Shown here piece by piece: positions 49,979 through 59,370 of a DNA stretch of 64,000 nucleotides. Each line of letters opens with the position of its first letter. Position 1 is the first letter of the stretch. Under the pieces are notes generated by a model. The model saw only the letters and a list, made by a program, of their open reading frames with translations. It was not told the origin of the DNA and did no database searches. The translations under genes and the position numbers were made by a program. The DNA is taken from NCBI RefSeq assembly GCF_000599885.1, contig NZ_JFGT01000003.1:124001-188000 (forward strand), in the 5' to 3' direction. This DNA is from Pantoea sp. IMH. GTDB taxonomy: Bacteria; Pseudomonadota; Gammaproteobacteria; Enterobacterales; Enterobacteriaceae.

Positions 49979-51628
49979 TTAGCCTCGCCAGTTTTTATAG
50001 CGGTTGATCAGCCCATTGGTAGAGCTGTCATGTGAACTCACCGCTTCGCTTCCTGACAGTTCCGGGAGGATGCGGTTAGCCAGTTGTTTACCCAGCTCAA
50101 CGCCCCACTGATCGAACGTGAAGATGTTCAAAATGGCACCCTGTGTAAAGATTTTGTGCTCGTAGAGCGCAATCAGCGCCCCAAGGCTGAACGGGGTGAT
50201 ATCACGCAGCAGGATAGAGTTCGTCGGGCGGTTGCCTTCAAACACTTTAAAAGGAACGATATGCTCAACGGATGCCGCCTCTTTACCCGCATCGGCAAAC
50301 TCTTTTTCCACCACGTCGCGTGATTTGCCAAACGCCAGCGCTTCAGTCTGGGCAAAGAAGTTAGACAGCAATTTGGCGTGATGATCGCCCAGTTTGTTAT
50401 GAGTAACCGCTGGCGCAATAAAGTCGCAAGGTACCAGTTTGGTCCCCTGGTGGATCAGCTGATAAAACGCATGCTGGCCATTGGTGCCCGGCTCGCCCCA
50501 GATGATCGGTCCGGTTTCATAAGAGACCGGGTTACCGTTGCGATCGACACACTTACCGTTGGACTCCATATTCCCCTGCTGGAAATAGGCCGCAAAGCGG
50601 TGCATATACTGATCGTATGGCAGAATTGCTTCGGTTTCCGCGCCGAAGAAATTGTTATACCAGATGCCAATCAGCGCCAGGATGACCGGCAGGTTCTCCT
50701 CCAGCGGCGTGGTGGCGAAGTGCTGATCCATTGCATGAGCGCCGCTCAGCAGTTTTTCGAAGTTATCGAAACCGATGGAGAGCACGATAGAGAGGCCGAT
50801 GGCGGACCAGAGAGAGTAACGTCCACCAACCCAGTCCCAGAATTCGAACATGTTGTCGGTATCGATACCGAACTCACCGACCGCTTTTGCGTTAGTGGAC
50901 AGCGCGGCGAAGTGCTTCGCGATATGCTGTTCATCGCCTGCGGCTTTCAGGAACCACTCACGCGCGCTGTGGGCATTAGTCATGGTTTCCTGAGTGGTAA
51001 AGGTTTTGGAGGCGACTAAAAACAGCGTTGTTTCCGGATTCAGCGACTTCACCGTTTCCGCAATGTGGGTGCCGTCAACGTTCGACACAAAATGCATGTT
51101 CAGATGGTTTTTGTAAGGACGCAGCGCTTCGGTCACCATAAAGGGGCCGAGATCGGAGCCGCCGATACCGATATTTACCACGTCGGTAATTGGCTGACCG
51201 GTATAACCTTTCCACTCGCCGCTGATAATGCGTTCTGAGAAGGATTTCATCTTCTCAAGCACCGCATTCACTTCCGGCATCACATCTTTTCCGTCCACCA
51301 TTACCGGCTTGTTGCTGCGGTTGCGCAGCGCGGTATGCAGAACAGCGCGGTCTTCGGTGCGGTTAATTTTTTCACCGGCGAACATCGATTTGATGGCGCC
51401 CTGCAGATCGGTCTCTTTCGCCAGCGCCTGAAGCTTGTTCAGGGTGTCGGTGGTGATGCGGTTTTTGGAATAATCCACCAGCATCAAGTCGTCAAAGGTT
51501 GCGGAGAATTTTTCGAAGCGCTGACCGTCTTGCGCAAACAACGCGGCGATCTCGACGTCTTTCATCTCTTCGTAATGCTGTTCCAGCGCTTGCCAGGCAG
51601 CGGTTTGTGTCGGATTGATATTTTTCAT
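49979..51628 (-). CDS. pgi: Glucose-6-phosphate isomerase
   Basis: Glycolytic isomerase of 549 residues, E. coli length; interconverts glucose-6-phosphate and fructose-6-phosphate. Visible motifs: [13 protein letters not shown] and [19 protein letters not shown] phosphate-binding loop, the signature [12 protein letters not shown] and catalytic Glu in GNMESNGK, His in [13 protein letters not shown] and Lys in [13 protein letters not shown]. Monocistronic; divergent from the CPA1 antiporter, with an unusual inverted repeat in the intergenic region. Confidence 0.98.
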   Translation of the reverse strand: MKNINPTQTAAWQALEQHYEEMKDVEIAALFAQDGQRFEKFSATFDDLMLVDYSKNRITTDTLNKLQALAKETDLQGAIKSMFAGEKINRTEDRAVLHTALRNRSNKPVMVDGKDVMPEVNAVLEKMKSFSERIISGEWKGYTGQPITDVVNIGIGGSDLGPFMVTEALRPYKNHLNMHFVSNVDGTHIAETVKSLNPETTLFLVASKTFTTQETMTNAHSAREWFLKAAGDEQHIAKHFAALSTNAKAVGEFGIDTDNMFEFWDWVGGRYSLWSAIGLSIVLSIGFDNFEKLLSGAHAMDQHFATTPLEENLPVILALIGIWYNNFFGAETEAILPYDQYMHRFAAYFQQGNMESNGKCVDRNGNPVSYETGPIIWGEPGTNGQHAFYQLIHQGTKLVPCDFIAPAVTHNKLGDHHAKLLSNFFAQTEALAFGKSRDVVEKEFADAGKEAASVEHIVPFKVFEGNRPTNSILLRDITPFSLGALIALYEHKIFTQGAILNIFTFDQWGVELGKQLANRILPELSGSEAVSSHDSSTNGLINRYKNWRG

Positions 51629-51677
51629 AGCAACACACTCTTTTTTAAGTAAGAACCGTAAATCAGACCGGACGTCA

Positions 51678-51720
51678 TGTTACAGGAAGCCGCTTGCTTC
51701 GCTCTCCTCTTCCTGTAACA
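51678..51720. repeat. Perfect 12-bp inverted repeat between pgi and antiporter
   Basis: TGTTACAGGAAG (51678-51689) and CTTCCTGTAACA (51709-51720), spacer of 19 bases. Located 50 bases upstream of pgi and 130 bases upstream of the antiporter start. Could be an operator for a dimeric regulator or a hairpin in the pgi leader. No T tract follows on either strand. Confidence 0.9.
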
Positions 51721-51849
51721 GGCTAAATCTATCATCAGGCAGGATTTTTCCGCCTTTTTATCCGGGGCTATTTATAATTCAGGCTGCGGGAGATCTTCAC
51801 CGCACAGCGTTTCAGTATGACCACTCTTGTTGTCGAAAGGAAAAATTTT

Positions 51850-53655
51850 ATGGCGATGTCTGCCCCACTACTGTTGGTCATCATCGGAATCAGCTCACTG
51901 GCAGCCCAGTGGGTCGCCTGGTTACTGCGTTTACCCGCCATTTTACCCCTGCTGGTTTTCGGCATTCTCCTGGGGCCTGTTGGCCATGTTTTGCAGCCTG
52001 ACGCCCTGTTTGGCAGCCTGCTGTTCCCCCTCGTTTCGCTCTCGGTCGCCATTATTCTGTTTGAAGGCGCCTTGACCCTGCGCTTCGATGAGATCCAGGG
52101 GTTAGGCAAAGTAGTACGCAATCTGGTGACCATCGGCATGCTGATCACCTTCCTGGTAATCAGCGTCAGCTGCTGGGCGTTACTGGATTTCCCGCCCGAG
52201 CTGGCCGCGCTGGTAGGCGCCGTTACCGTGGTCACCGGTCCGACGGTTATCGCGCCCCTGATGCGCGTCGTCCGGCCTAACCGCGCCATCAATCAGGTGC
52301 TGCGCTGGGAAGGCATTATCATCGATCCGGTTGGCGCCATTTTCACGCTTCTGGTGTTTGAATTCATTGTGCTGAGTCAGAAAGCTGAATCGTTAATGCA
52401 CCTCTTCTGGACGCTGGGCGTAACGGCGGCGGTCGGTATGGCTGGCGGCGCGCTCTTTGGCTGGCTGTTGGGTATCGCCCTGAAACGCGTCTGGCTGCCG
52501 GCCTATTTGCAAAACTTCGCCGTGCTGGCCGTTATGCTTTCCGCTTTTGGCCTTTCTAATGCCGTCGCGGATGAGTCTGGCCTGCTGACGGTGACAATTA
52601 TGGGCATCTGGCTGGCGAATATGCGTGATGTGGATTTGACCGATATTATCGCCTTCAAGGAAGAGCTTTCCGCGCTGCTGATTTCCGGACTTTTTATTAT
52701 TCTGGCCGCCCGTCTGGATCTGAGCGCGTTACTGGCGATGGGCTGGCCTTTGCTGGCGCTGCTGCTGATCGTGCAGTTTATTGCGCGTCCTTTGTGTATC
52801 GCCGCTTCCACCGCAGGTTCCTCCCTGCACTGGCGTGAAAAAGTGATGCTGAGCTGGGTTTCACCTCGTGGCATCGTTGCTGCCGCAGTCAGTTCCCTGT
52901 TTGCCCTGACCCTGGAACGAACCGGTTATCCTGGTGCGGATAAGCTGGTTACAGTCGTGTTTGCGGTGATCATCGGCACGGTGGTGCTGCAAAGCCTGAC
53001 CAGTTCGATGCTGGCGCGATCGTTGCGCGTGCAGCAGCAGGAACCACGTGGCGTGCTAATTGTCGGGGCCAACAGCGTCGCCAGATCGGTGGCCGCCGCC
53101 CTGAAAAAACTGGATATTCCGGTGCTGGTTACCGACAGCAGCTGGGAATATTACCGGCAGGCCAGGATGGAAGGCATCGCGGCCTATTATGGTAATGCAT
53201 GGTCGGAACATGCAGAGAACTTCCTCGATTTAAGCGAAACTGCACATGTTCTGGCGCTGTCACCTAATCGTCATCAGAATGCGCTGGCGGTCTACCATTT
53301 CAGTCATATTTTTGGCGAAGGAAAAGTGGCGGCCATCCGTTCCGGTCCGGCGCTGAAAAACCGCCGTGACAGTGAAAGCCCCCGCTTTCGTCGCCATGAG
53401 GTGCTGTTCGGGCAGGAACAGACCTATGGCCGGCTCAGCAGCCTGTTATCCAAAGGGGCCACGTTGAAAACCACTCGTCTGAACGAGAACTTTGGCTGGG
53501 TGGATTACCTGGAGAAAAACCAGGGTGTGATCCCCCTGTTTGTTCAGAATGAAGAAGGGAAGCTGAGCGTGGTGAAGGGCGACCAGCCGCTGCCGCTGCC
53601 CTGCACGCTGATTGCGCTGGTACAAAATGAAAATTACTCAAACGGCAGAGATTGA
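51850..53655 (+). CDS. CPA1 cation:proton antiporter with RCK domain
   Basis: Monovalent cation:proton antiporter of 601 residues: about 12 transmembrane helices (residues 1-390; RLPAILPLLVFGILLGP, LFEGALTLRFDEI, TVVTGPTVIAPLMRVVRP, and LSWVSPRGIVAAAV with the conserved charged pair) followed by a Rossmann-type RCK_N domain (GVLIVGANSVARSVAAALKKLD, about 404-520) that likely senses nucleotide. It is related to NhaP/KefC-like proteins rather than YjcE. Start ATG 51850 has AAAGGA nine bases upstream; ATG 51817 is less likely. Located between divergent pgi and the lysC riboswitch, not there in E. coli. Confidence 0.9.
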   Translation: MAMSAPLLLVIIGISSLAAQWVAWLLRLPAILPLLVFGILLGPVGHVLQPDALFGSLLFPLVSLSVAIILFEGALTLRFDEIQGLGKVVRNLVTIGMLITFLVISVSCWALLDFPPELAALVGAVTVVTGPTVIAPLMRVVRPNRAINQVLRWEGIIIDPVGAIFTLLVFEFIVLSQKAESLMHLFWTLGVTAAVGMAGGALFGWLLGIALKRVWLPAYLQNFAVLAVMLSAFGLSNAVADESGLLTVTIMGIWLANMRDVDLTDIIAFKEELSALLISGLFIILAARLDLSALLAMGWPLLALLLIVQFIARPLCIAASTAGSSLHWREKVMLSWVSPRGIVAAAVSSLFALTLERTGYPGADKLVTVVFAVIIGTVVLQSLTSSMLARSLRVQQQEPRGVLIVGANSVARSVAAALKKLDIPVLVTDSSWEYYRQARMEGIAAYYGNAWSEHAENFLDLSETAHVLALSPNRHQNALAVYHFSHIFGEGKVAAIRSGPALKNRRDSESPRFRRHEVLFGQEQTYGRLSSLLSKGATLKTTRLNENFGWVDYLEKNQGVIPLFVQNEEGKLSVVKGDQPLPLPCTLIALVQNENYSNGRD

Positions 53656-53710
53656 CAGCGAAGGCAGAACCCGATATTTCTAGGCGGCTAGTTGCGCATC
53701 TGATGCGCAA

Positions 53711-54116
53711 GCCAGAAGAGGCGCGTCGCCCAGGCAGTGTGTTGGAGGAGCCGGATCCACAGAAAACACATCAGGGGGAGCGACGCCGAGGTGTAATCCC
53801 TTCGGTAGGGTGCGCATCGACCACAGGGGCTGAATCCTCTGGGTTGTCACCAGGTTCGTTCGGCAGTCGGACGAACCCTACCCGTGTTAGCGGGCGTTGC
53901 CGTAAGGCGCAGGCTAATCCTCCAATGGAGTGACGCCTGGCAGTAGATCGGCTGAGTTCAGCCACAGGGTCATGCTGACGTCAGGTTACGCAGGTAGACA
54001 AGGTGGAGCGCTTCTGGGTGACTCGTAGTCAATCCCTTTTCTACGTCTGACCCGTTTCTGCTCTTCCCTTGTGCCAAGGCTGATGGAATTTAACCTGACA
54101 CGAGGTATACCAAATC
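53711..54116 (+). promoter_or_regulatory. Lysine riboswitch (L box) of lysC, expanded
   Basis: Leader of the lysine-sensitive aspartokinase gene. Recognisable L-box elements: P1 strands CCAGAAG (53712-53718) and CTTCTGG (54011-54017), AGAGGCGCG, GTTGGAGGAGCC, the ACACATCAGGGGG stretch, CGCCGAGGTG and AGGGGCTGAATCCTCTGGG just before GTTGTCACC. P5 base CACC (53848-53851) pairs with GGTG (54002-54005); inside it the usual hairpin (GGTTCGT/ACGAACC, 53853-53877) is followed by an extra segment of about 120 nt closed by CTACC (53878-53882)/GGTAG (53993-53997). The expression platform (CCTTGTGCCAAGG, CCTGACACGAGG near the start) matches E. coli. Confidence 0.92.
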
Positions 54117-55472
54117 ATGTCCCACTCTTCACTGATCGTGGCAAAATTCGGCGGCACCAGCGTTGCCGACTTTAGCGCGATGAGCCGCAGCGCCGATGTG
54201 GTGCTGTCAAATCCCGATACCCGCCTGGTGGTGCTCTCGGCTTCCGCTGGCGTAACGAACCTGCTGGTTTCACTGGCTGAAGGGCAGGAGCAGGCGCAGC
54301 GTGCTTACCTGCTGGATGAGATCCGCCGTATTCAGTACGCGATTGTCGAACAGCTAACCCAGCCAGATGTGATCCGTGACGAGATCGATCGGATGCTGGA
54401 AAATATCACTATGCTCTCCGAGGCCGCCGCGCTGGCCAACTCAACCGCCCTCACCGATGAGCTGGTCAGCCACGGCGAGTTGATGTCTACCCTGCTTTTT
54501 GTCGAAATTCTGCGACAGCGGGGCCTCACCGCGCAGTGGTTCGACGTACGCAAAATCATGCGCACCAGCGACCGTTTCGGCCGCGCCGAGCCGGATGTTG
54601 CCCAGTTGGCTGAGCTGAGCCGGGCGCAGCTTGCTCCCCGCCTCAGCGAGACGTTAATCGTCACCCAGGGATTTATCGGCAGCGAGGCGAAGGGCCGCAC
54701 TACCACGCTGGGACGGGGCGGCAGCGACTATACCGCGGCGCTGCTGGGTGAAGCGCTTCATGCCAGCCGCATCGATATCTGGACAGACGTACCGGGGATT
54801 TACACCACCGATCCCCGCGTCGTGCCTGGGGCGAAACGCATCGATGAAATCACCTTCGAAGAAGCCGCCGAAATGGCAACCTTTGGCGCTAAGGTGCTGC
54901 ATCCGGCGACCCTGATGCCTGCGGTGCGCAGCGATATTCCTGTCTTCGTTGGCTCAAGCAAAGATCCTTCTGCTGGCGGCACGCGCGTCTGCAAGGCCTC
55001 GCAGAATCCACCGCTGTTCCGTGCGCTGGCGCTGCGTCGCAGGCAGACGCTGCTGACGCTGCACAGCCTGAATATGCTTCACGCCCGTGGCTTTCTGGCG
55101 GAGGTATTCAACATTCTGGCGCGTCACAATATCTCCGTTGACCTGATCACAACCTCCGAAGTCAGCGTCGCGCTGACGCTGGACACCACCGGTTCCACCT
55201 CCACGGGTGAAAGCCTGCTGACTCAGGGACTGCTGACCGAGCTCTCCTCGCTGTGTCGGGTCGAAGTGGAGGAAAATCTGGCGCTGGTGGCGCTGATCGG
55301 CAACAAACTTTCTCAGGCGTGCGGCGTGGGAAAAGAGGTCTTCGGCGTGCTCGAACCTTTTAACCTGCGGCTGATCTGCTACGGCGCCAGCAGCTATAAT
55401 CTCTGTTTCCTGGTGCCTGGCGATGATGCCGAGCGCGTGGTACAGCGACTGCACCATAATCTTTTTGAATAA
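54117..55472 (+). CDS. lysC: Lysine-sensitive aspartokinase III
   Basis: Phosphorylates aspartate, first step towards lysine, diaminopimelate, threonine and methionine. 451 residues (E. coli 449). Kinase domain with KFGGTSVADF (residues 10-19), RGGSDYTAALL and DVPGIYTTDPR; C-terminal tandem ACT domains (FNILARHNISVDLITTSEVSVAL and the LVALIGNKLSQACG region) that bind lysine for feedback inhibition. Transcription/translation is under the lysine riboswitch immediately upstream. SD ACACGAGG lies 11 bases before ATG 54117. Terminator right after. Confidence 0.98.
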   Translation: MSHSSLIVAKFGGTSVADFSAMSRSADVVLSNPDTRLVVLSASAGVTNLLVSLAEGQEQAQRAYLLDEIRRIQYAIVEQLTQPDVIRDEIDRMLENITMLSEAAALANSTALTDELVSHGELMSTLLFVEILRQRGLTAQWFDVRKIMRTSDRFGRAEPDVAQLAELSRAQLAPRLSETLIVTQGFIGSEAKGRTTTLGRGGSDYTAALLGEALHASRIDIWTDVPGIYTTDPRVVPGAKRIDEITFEEAAEMATFGAKVLHPATLMPAVRSDIPVFVGSSKDPSAGGTRVCKASQNPPLFRALALRRRQTLLTLHSLNMLHARGFLAEVFNILARHNISVDLITTSEVSVALTLDTTGSTSTGESLLTQGLLTELSSLCRVEVEENLALVALIGNKLSQACGVGKEVFGVLEPFNLRLICYGASSYNLCFLVPGDDAERVVQRLHHNLFE

Positions 55473-55478
55473 TGAGTG

Positions 55479-55504
55479 AACCGGGCCTGGCCCGGTTTTT
55501 TTTG
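55479..55504 (+). terminator. Terminator of lysC
   Basis: GC stem AACCGGG / CCCGGTT with loop CCTGG followed by eight T, starting seven bases beyond the lysC stop. Confidence 0.92.
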
Positions 55505-55680
55505 CATCGCGATAACATGCCGTTTACCCCCTTCTCTCAAAAAATTTTTTCCCTACACCGCCGCAGAATCTGAAAATCATTTTTTCAACGGTTTCTATTC
55601 TCAAATGACACTGCAGGCTTGTGAAACGATTCAGCAAGGAGATAATTCTCTTTTTTTAACCTCCAGAGTGACAACGCAGG

Positions 55681-56376
55681 ATGATGAAAAAGTTAACGGC
55701 TGAGTTTTTGGGAACCTTTGTTCTGGTTTTTGGCGGGTGTGGTAGCGCGGTCCTGGCCGCAGGTTTTCCGGGCCTGGGTATCGGCTTTGCCGGCGTGGCG
55801 CTGGCGTTCGGCCTGGCGGTGCTGACCATGGCTTATGCGGTAGGTCATATCTCCGGCGGACACTTTAACCCGGCGGTGACGCTGGGCCTCTGGGCTGGTG
55901 GACGCTTCCCGGGACGCCAGATTGTGGGGTATATGGCAGCTCAGGTTATCGGCGGTCTGGCAGCAGCAGCCGTTCTGTATGTGATTGCCAACGGTAATAC
56001 AGCGTTCGATGCAACCGCAGGCGGCTTTGCCTCGAACGGCTACGGCGCACATTCACCGGGCGGCTACTCGCTTCTGGCAGGCATGGTAACGGAAGTCGTT
56101 TTGACGGCGATCTTCCTGATTATTATCCACGGCGCGACCGATAAACGTGCGCCTACAGGCTTCGCACCCATCGCGATTGGCCTTGCGCTGACGCTGCTCC
56201 ACCTTATCTCTATTCCGGTGACGAATACCTCCGTTAACCCGGCACGTAGCACCGCCGTTGCGCTGTTCCAGGGCGGCTGGGCAGTAGAGCAGCTGTGGAT
56301 GTTCTGGCTGATGCCGCTGGCTGGCGGCGTGGCAGGCGGCCTGATTTATCGTCTCCTGCTCGCCAGTAAGGATTAA
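55681..56376 (+). CDS. aqpZ: Aquaporin Z
   Basis: Tetrameric water channel of the inner membrane, 231 residues, six transmembrane helices and two half-helices with NPA motifs (HFNPAVT near residue 63 and VNPARS near 187). The selectivity-filter residues match AqpZ: Phe in LAFGL region, His in [19 protein letters not shown] and Arg after the second NPA. Start may be ATG 55681 or 55684; no strong ribosome binding site is visible apart from GCAGG directly upstream. Monocistronic, between lysC and panS; E. coli aqpZ maps elsewhere. Confidence 0.96.
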   Translation: MMKKLTAEFLGTFVLVFGGCGSAVLAAGFPGLGIGFAGVALAFGLAVLTMAYAVGHISGGHFNPAVTLGLWAGGRFPGRQIVGYMAAQVIGGLAAAAVLYVIANGNTAFDATAGGFASNGYGAHSPGGYSLLAGMVTEVVLTAIFLIIIHGATDKRAPTGFAPIAIGLALTLLHLISIPVTNTSVNPARSTAVALFQGGWAVEQLWMFWLMPLAGGVAGGLIYRLLLASKD

Positions 56377-56554
56377 GTAACGCCGGCTGGCGTGCCCGCT
56401 GTGGCCCGCCAGCATCTTCTCCCCGCGACACATTCTTTTCTCTTCCCGGTTGATGCTATGCTCCCGCAGTCACTTTTCCCTCGTTCCGGGATAAGCGATC
56501 TTCTATGGCAAAATCTGTACAAGATAAACACAACAAACAAAAGGAAGTCTGGCT

Positions 56555-57472
56555 ATGCTCGCCACCGTTACCCGGCTGTTCCCGCTCTGGGCACTCCTGC
56601 TCTCCGTCGCCGCCTATTATGTTCCCACGCCCTTTCTGAGTATCGGTCCCTGGGTGCCCTGGCTGCTGATGCTGATTATGTTCGGCATGGGCGTGACGCT
56701 GAATATCAATGATTTCAAACGCGTCCTGATCCGCCCTGCGCCGGTCTTTGCTGGCACCTTCCTGCACTATCTGGTGATGCCGCTGGCTGCATGGGCACTG
56801 GCCAGACTCTTCAAGATGCCGCCCGATCTCGCCGCTGGTATGATCCTGGTGGGCAGCGTTGCCAGCGGTACAGCCTCGAACGTGATGATCTATCTGGCGA
56901 AGGGCGACGTGGCGCTTTCCGTCACAATTTCCTCCGTCTCGGCGCTGATTGGCGTGTTTGCCACGCCCCTGCTGACGAAATTTTATGTTGATACCCACAT
57001 CCAGGTTGATGTGATGGGCATGCTGTTCAGTATTGTGAAGATCGTAGTGATACCGATCGGCGCAGGCCTGATTGTGCACCACACCATGAACAAGTTAGTG
57101 AAGCGGGTAGAGCCTTATCTGCCTGCGTTTTCCATGATCGCGATCCTGCTGATTATCAGCGCGGTTGTGGCCGGTAGTCAGGGCTTTATCGGTTCGGTGG
57201 GCCTGATGGTGATAGCGGCGGTGATGCTGCATAACGCCATTGGTCTGCTTGGCGGCTACTGGGGCGGTAAGCTGTTTGGCTTTGATGAGTCCACCTGCCG
57301 CACGCTGGCGCTGGAAGTCGGTATGCAAAACTCCGGTCTTGCGGCGACCTTAGGCAAGCTTTACTTCTCGCCGCTGGCGGCGTTACCCGGCGCGCTGTTC
57401 TCGGTATGGCATAACCTTTCCGGCTCCCTGCTGGCAGGCTACTGGTCCGGCAAGCCTGTAAATAAAAAGTAA
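56555..57472 (+). CDS. panS: PanS-like ketopantoate/bile acid:Na+ symporter family transporter
   Basis: Membrane protein of 305 residues, about nine to ten helices, bile acid:sodium symporter (BASS) family, close to PanS, which in Salmonella imports ketopantoate and pantoate. Hallmarks: [16 protein letters not shown] (residues 41-56), [25 protein letters not shown] (107-131; first sodium-site crossover) and the second [14 protein letters not shown] (about 259-272). AAGGAAG lies six bases upstream of ATG 56555. Monocistronic. Assignment to PanS rather than another BASS paralogue rests on the high similarity recalled for this subgroup. Confidence 0.75.
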   Translation: MLATVTRLFPLWALLLSVAAYYVPTPFLSIGPWVPWLLMLIMFGMGVTLNINDFKRVLIRPAPVFAGTFLHYLVMPLAAWALARLFKMPPDLAAGMILVGSVASGTASNVMIYLAKGDVALSVTISSVSALIGVFATPLLTKFYVDTHIQVDVMGMLFSIVKIVVIPIGAGLIVHHTMNKLVKRVEPYLPAFSMIAILLIISAVVAGSQGFIGSVGLMVIAAVMLHNAIGLLGGYWGGKLFGFDESTCRTLALEVGMQNSGLAATLGKLYFSPLAALPGALFSVWHNLSGSLLAGYWSGKPVNKK

Positions 57473-57480
57473 GCACTCGC

Positions 57481-57510
57481 TCCGCCCACAAATCTGATAC
57501 TGTGGGCGGA
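57481..57510. terminator. Hairpin between convergent panS and yjbB
   Basis: Ten-bp stem TCCGCCCACA / TGTGGGCGGA, ten-base loop, close to the panS stop. Little T tract on either side, so function as terminator is tentative. Confidence 0.5.
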
Positions 57511-57533
57511 GATGCTGTCTGAACGTTATCCTT

Positions 57534-59159
57534 TTACTCCTCTTCCCGGTGCTCCTCAGGCTGCTCCAGTACGCTGTAGGCAACCGCACAGAACAGCGAA
57601 CTCAGGCGCTTCATATCACCTAACAGGCCAAGATGCAGCGAGCTGGTTTCAATGCTTAGCACGTTTTGCTGATGCAGACGCTCAACATGTTTATGTGAGT
57701 AGCGACGGTTGGTGATGCGGAAGCGGTGCTTGGCCCGGCGTAGCCGTTTGGCACTGGTCACATCCCGCGATAAAAACACCGACAGGCTCAGGCGCAGGTT
57801 AGCCGTTAACTGCTCCAGCAACGCATCCAGTTCGCGCATGCCATCTTCGGAGAATGCCCGGCCAGCCGTCAGCGATTTGTCAGCAACCTCACCGCTCATG
57901 CGCTCAAGAATATCGCCAGCCATTTCCAGGTTTACCGCCATTTCAATGGTTTCAGCCCAGCGTCGGGAATCCGCTTCGGGCAAATCATCTTTCGGCATGC
58001 GTGCCAGATAGAGTTTGATCGCGGTGTAAAGCGTATCGACATCATCGTCCAGCTTACGGATTTCACGCTCCTGCCGGAGTTCACCATGCACAACTTTGCT
58101 GAAGGTGATCAGCATCTGCTCAATGACATCCCCCATTCTGAGCGTTTCGCGGGCGGCATTGGCAAGAGCGAGTGCCGGCGTGTCCAGCGCACTACTGTCG
58201 AGATGTTTCGCTTTAAGCCGCAGATCGGTCTCGGGCTCATCCTGAATCAGGCGCTGGCACAGGCTGGCCATCGGTCCGGTAAACGGCACCATGATCAGGC
58301 AGCGGATCAGGTTGTAGAAAACGTGGAAATATATCACCAGCTCTTCATCGTTTACCGCCAGGTTATCCATCCAGTCAGCCAGCGGATCGATGAAGGGCAG
58401 CACCATCAGCGAACCGATAAATTTAAACAGCAGGCTGCCGAGCGCAACCCGTTTGCCTGCCGCGTTGGAAGCGCTGTTATTGAGCATCGCCAGCAGGCCG
58501 CTGCCCAGATTAGCGCCGATAACCAGGCAGAGGGCCACCTTAAATGAGATAACGCCCGTGGCCGTCAGCGTGGCAGTAATCAGAACAGCAGCAAGGCTGG
58601 AGTAGCTGATAATCGCAAAGACAGCCCCAATCAGCGCATCCAGTAAGATATCCCCGGTTAGCGAGGAGAAAAGGACCTTTACCCCGGCAGCCTGGGTGAC
58701 CGGCGTGGCGGCGGTCACAATCAGCTCCAGCGCCAGCAGAATCAGCCCCAGCCCGATACTGGTGCGGCCCAGCTGGCCCGCCCGCGACTGTTTCCGGCCC
58801 AGAAAGAAGATCACACCAAATAAGATAAACAGCGGCGAAAGCCAGGAAAGATCAAACGTCAGGATACGCGCCATCAGCGCCGTTCCGACGTCTGCACCCA
58901 GAATAATGACCAGCGCTGGCGTCAGTCCCACCAGCTGCTGCGCCACAAACGAGGTGACCAGTAGCGTGGTCGCATTACTGCTTTGTACCAGCGCGGTCAC
59001 CCCGATCCCGGCGGTAAAAGCCATCGGCTTTTTCGAGACGCTGTGGCTGAGCACGCGACGTAAGTCGGCGCCATAGACGCGCATTATGCCGGTCCTGACG
59101 ATATGCGTTCCCCAGACCAGCAGCGCCACGGCAGAAAGTAAATTTAGCAGAGTTAACAA
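57534..59159 (-). CDS. yjbB: Na+/phosphate cotransporter family protein YjbB
   Basis: Inner membrane protein of 541 residues (E. coli YjbB 543) with two Na/Pi cotransporter repeats (GIGVTALVQSSNATTLLVTSF and ISYSSLAAVLITATLT...GANLGSGLLA) and a C-terminal PhoU-like helical region (about 340-530; RRWAETIEMAVNLEMAGDILERM). In E. coli it promotes phosphate export. Start is probably TTG 59159 (MLTLLNLLSAVALLVWG), with GAGG nine bases before it; an in-frame GTG at 59174 lacks such a site. Monocistronic between panS and metH. Confidence 0.92.
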   Translation of the reverse strand: MLTLLNLLSAVALLVWGTHIVRTGIMRVYGADLRRVLSHSVSKKPMAFTAGIGVTALVQSSNATTLLVTSFVAQQLVGLTPALVIILGADVGTALMARILTFDLSWLSPLFILFGVIFFLGRKQSRAGQLGRTSIGLGLILLALELIVTAATPVTQAAGVKVLFSSLTGDILLDALIGAVFAIISYSSLAAVLITATLTATGVISFKVALCLVIGANLGSGLLAMLNNSASNAAGKRVALGSLLFKFIGSLMVLPFIDPLADWMDNLAVNDEELVIYFHVFYNLIRCLIMVPFTGPMASLCQRLIQDEPETDLRLKAKHLDSSALDTPALALANAARETLRMGDVIEQMLITFSKVVHGELRQEREIRKLDDDVDTLYTAIKLYLARMPKDDLPEADSRRWAETIEMAVNLEMAGDILERMSGEVADKSLTAGRAFSEDGMRELDALLEQLTANLRLSLSVFLSRDVTSAKRLRRAKHRFRITNRRYSHKHVERLHQQNVLSIETSSLHLGLLGDMKRLSSLFCAVAYSVLEQPEEHREEE

Positions 59160-59335
59160 CGCGATCGACCTCACAACAGCTTAAACTGAACGTACCTGGA
59201 GCCGCTTTTCCCAGCCCCTGGAAAGCATTAAGTTTAGTTGGAATATGGAATAATCTTGCTAATCAGATGGATATATTTGGCGTTTCCCGCAGATCTCAAC
59301 AGCGGATGATGGCAGGGTTGAAAAGATAAACCTGG

Positions 59336-59363
59336 CCGGGTAAGTCTGTCCTTACTTACCTGG
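59336..59363 (-). terminator. Candidate terminator of metH
   Basis: Ten-bp stem CCGGGTAAGT / ACTTACCTGG (one non-Watson-Crick pair), loop eight bases, followed on the minus strand by CCAGGTTTATCTTTTC. It begins eight bases beyond the metH stop. Confidence 0.6.
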
Positions 59364-59370
59364 CGGGGTG

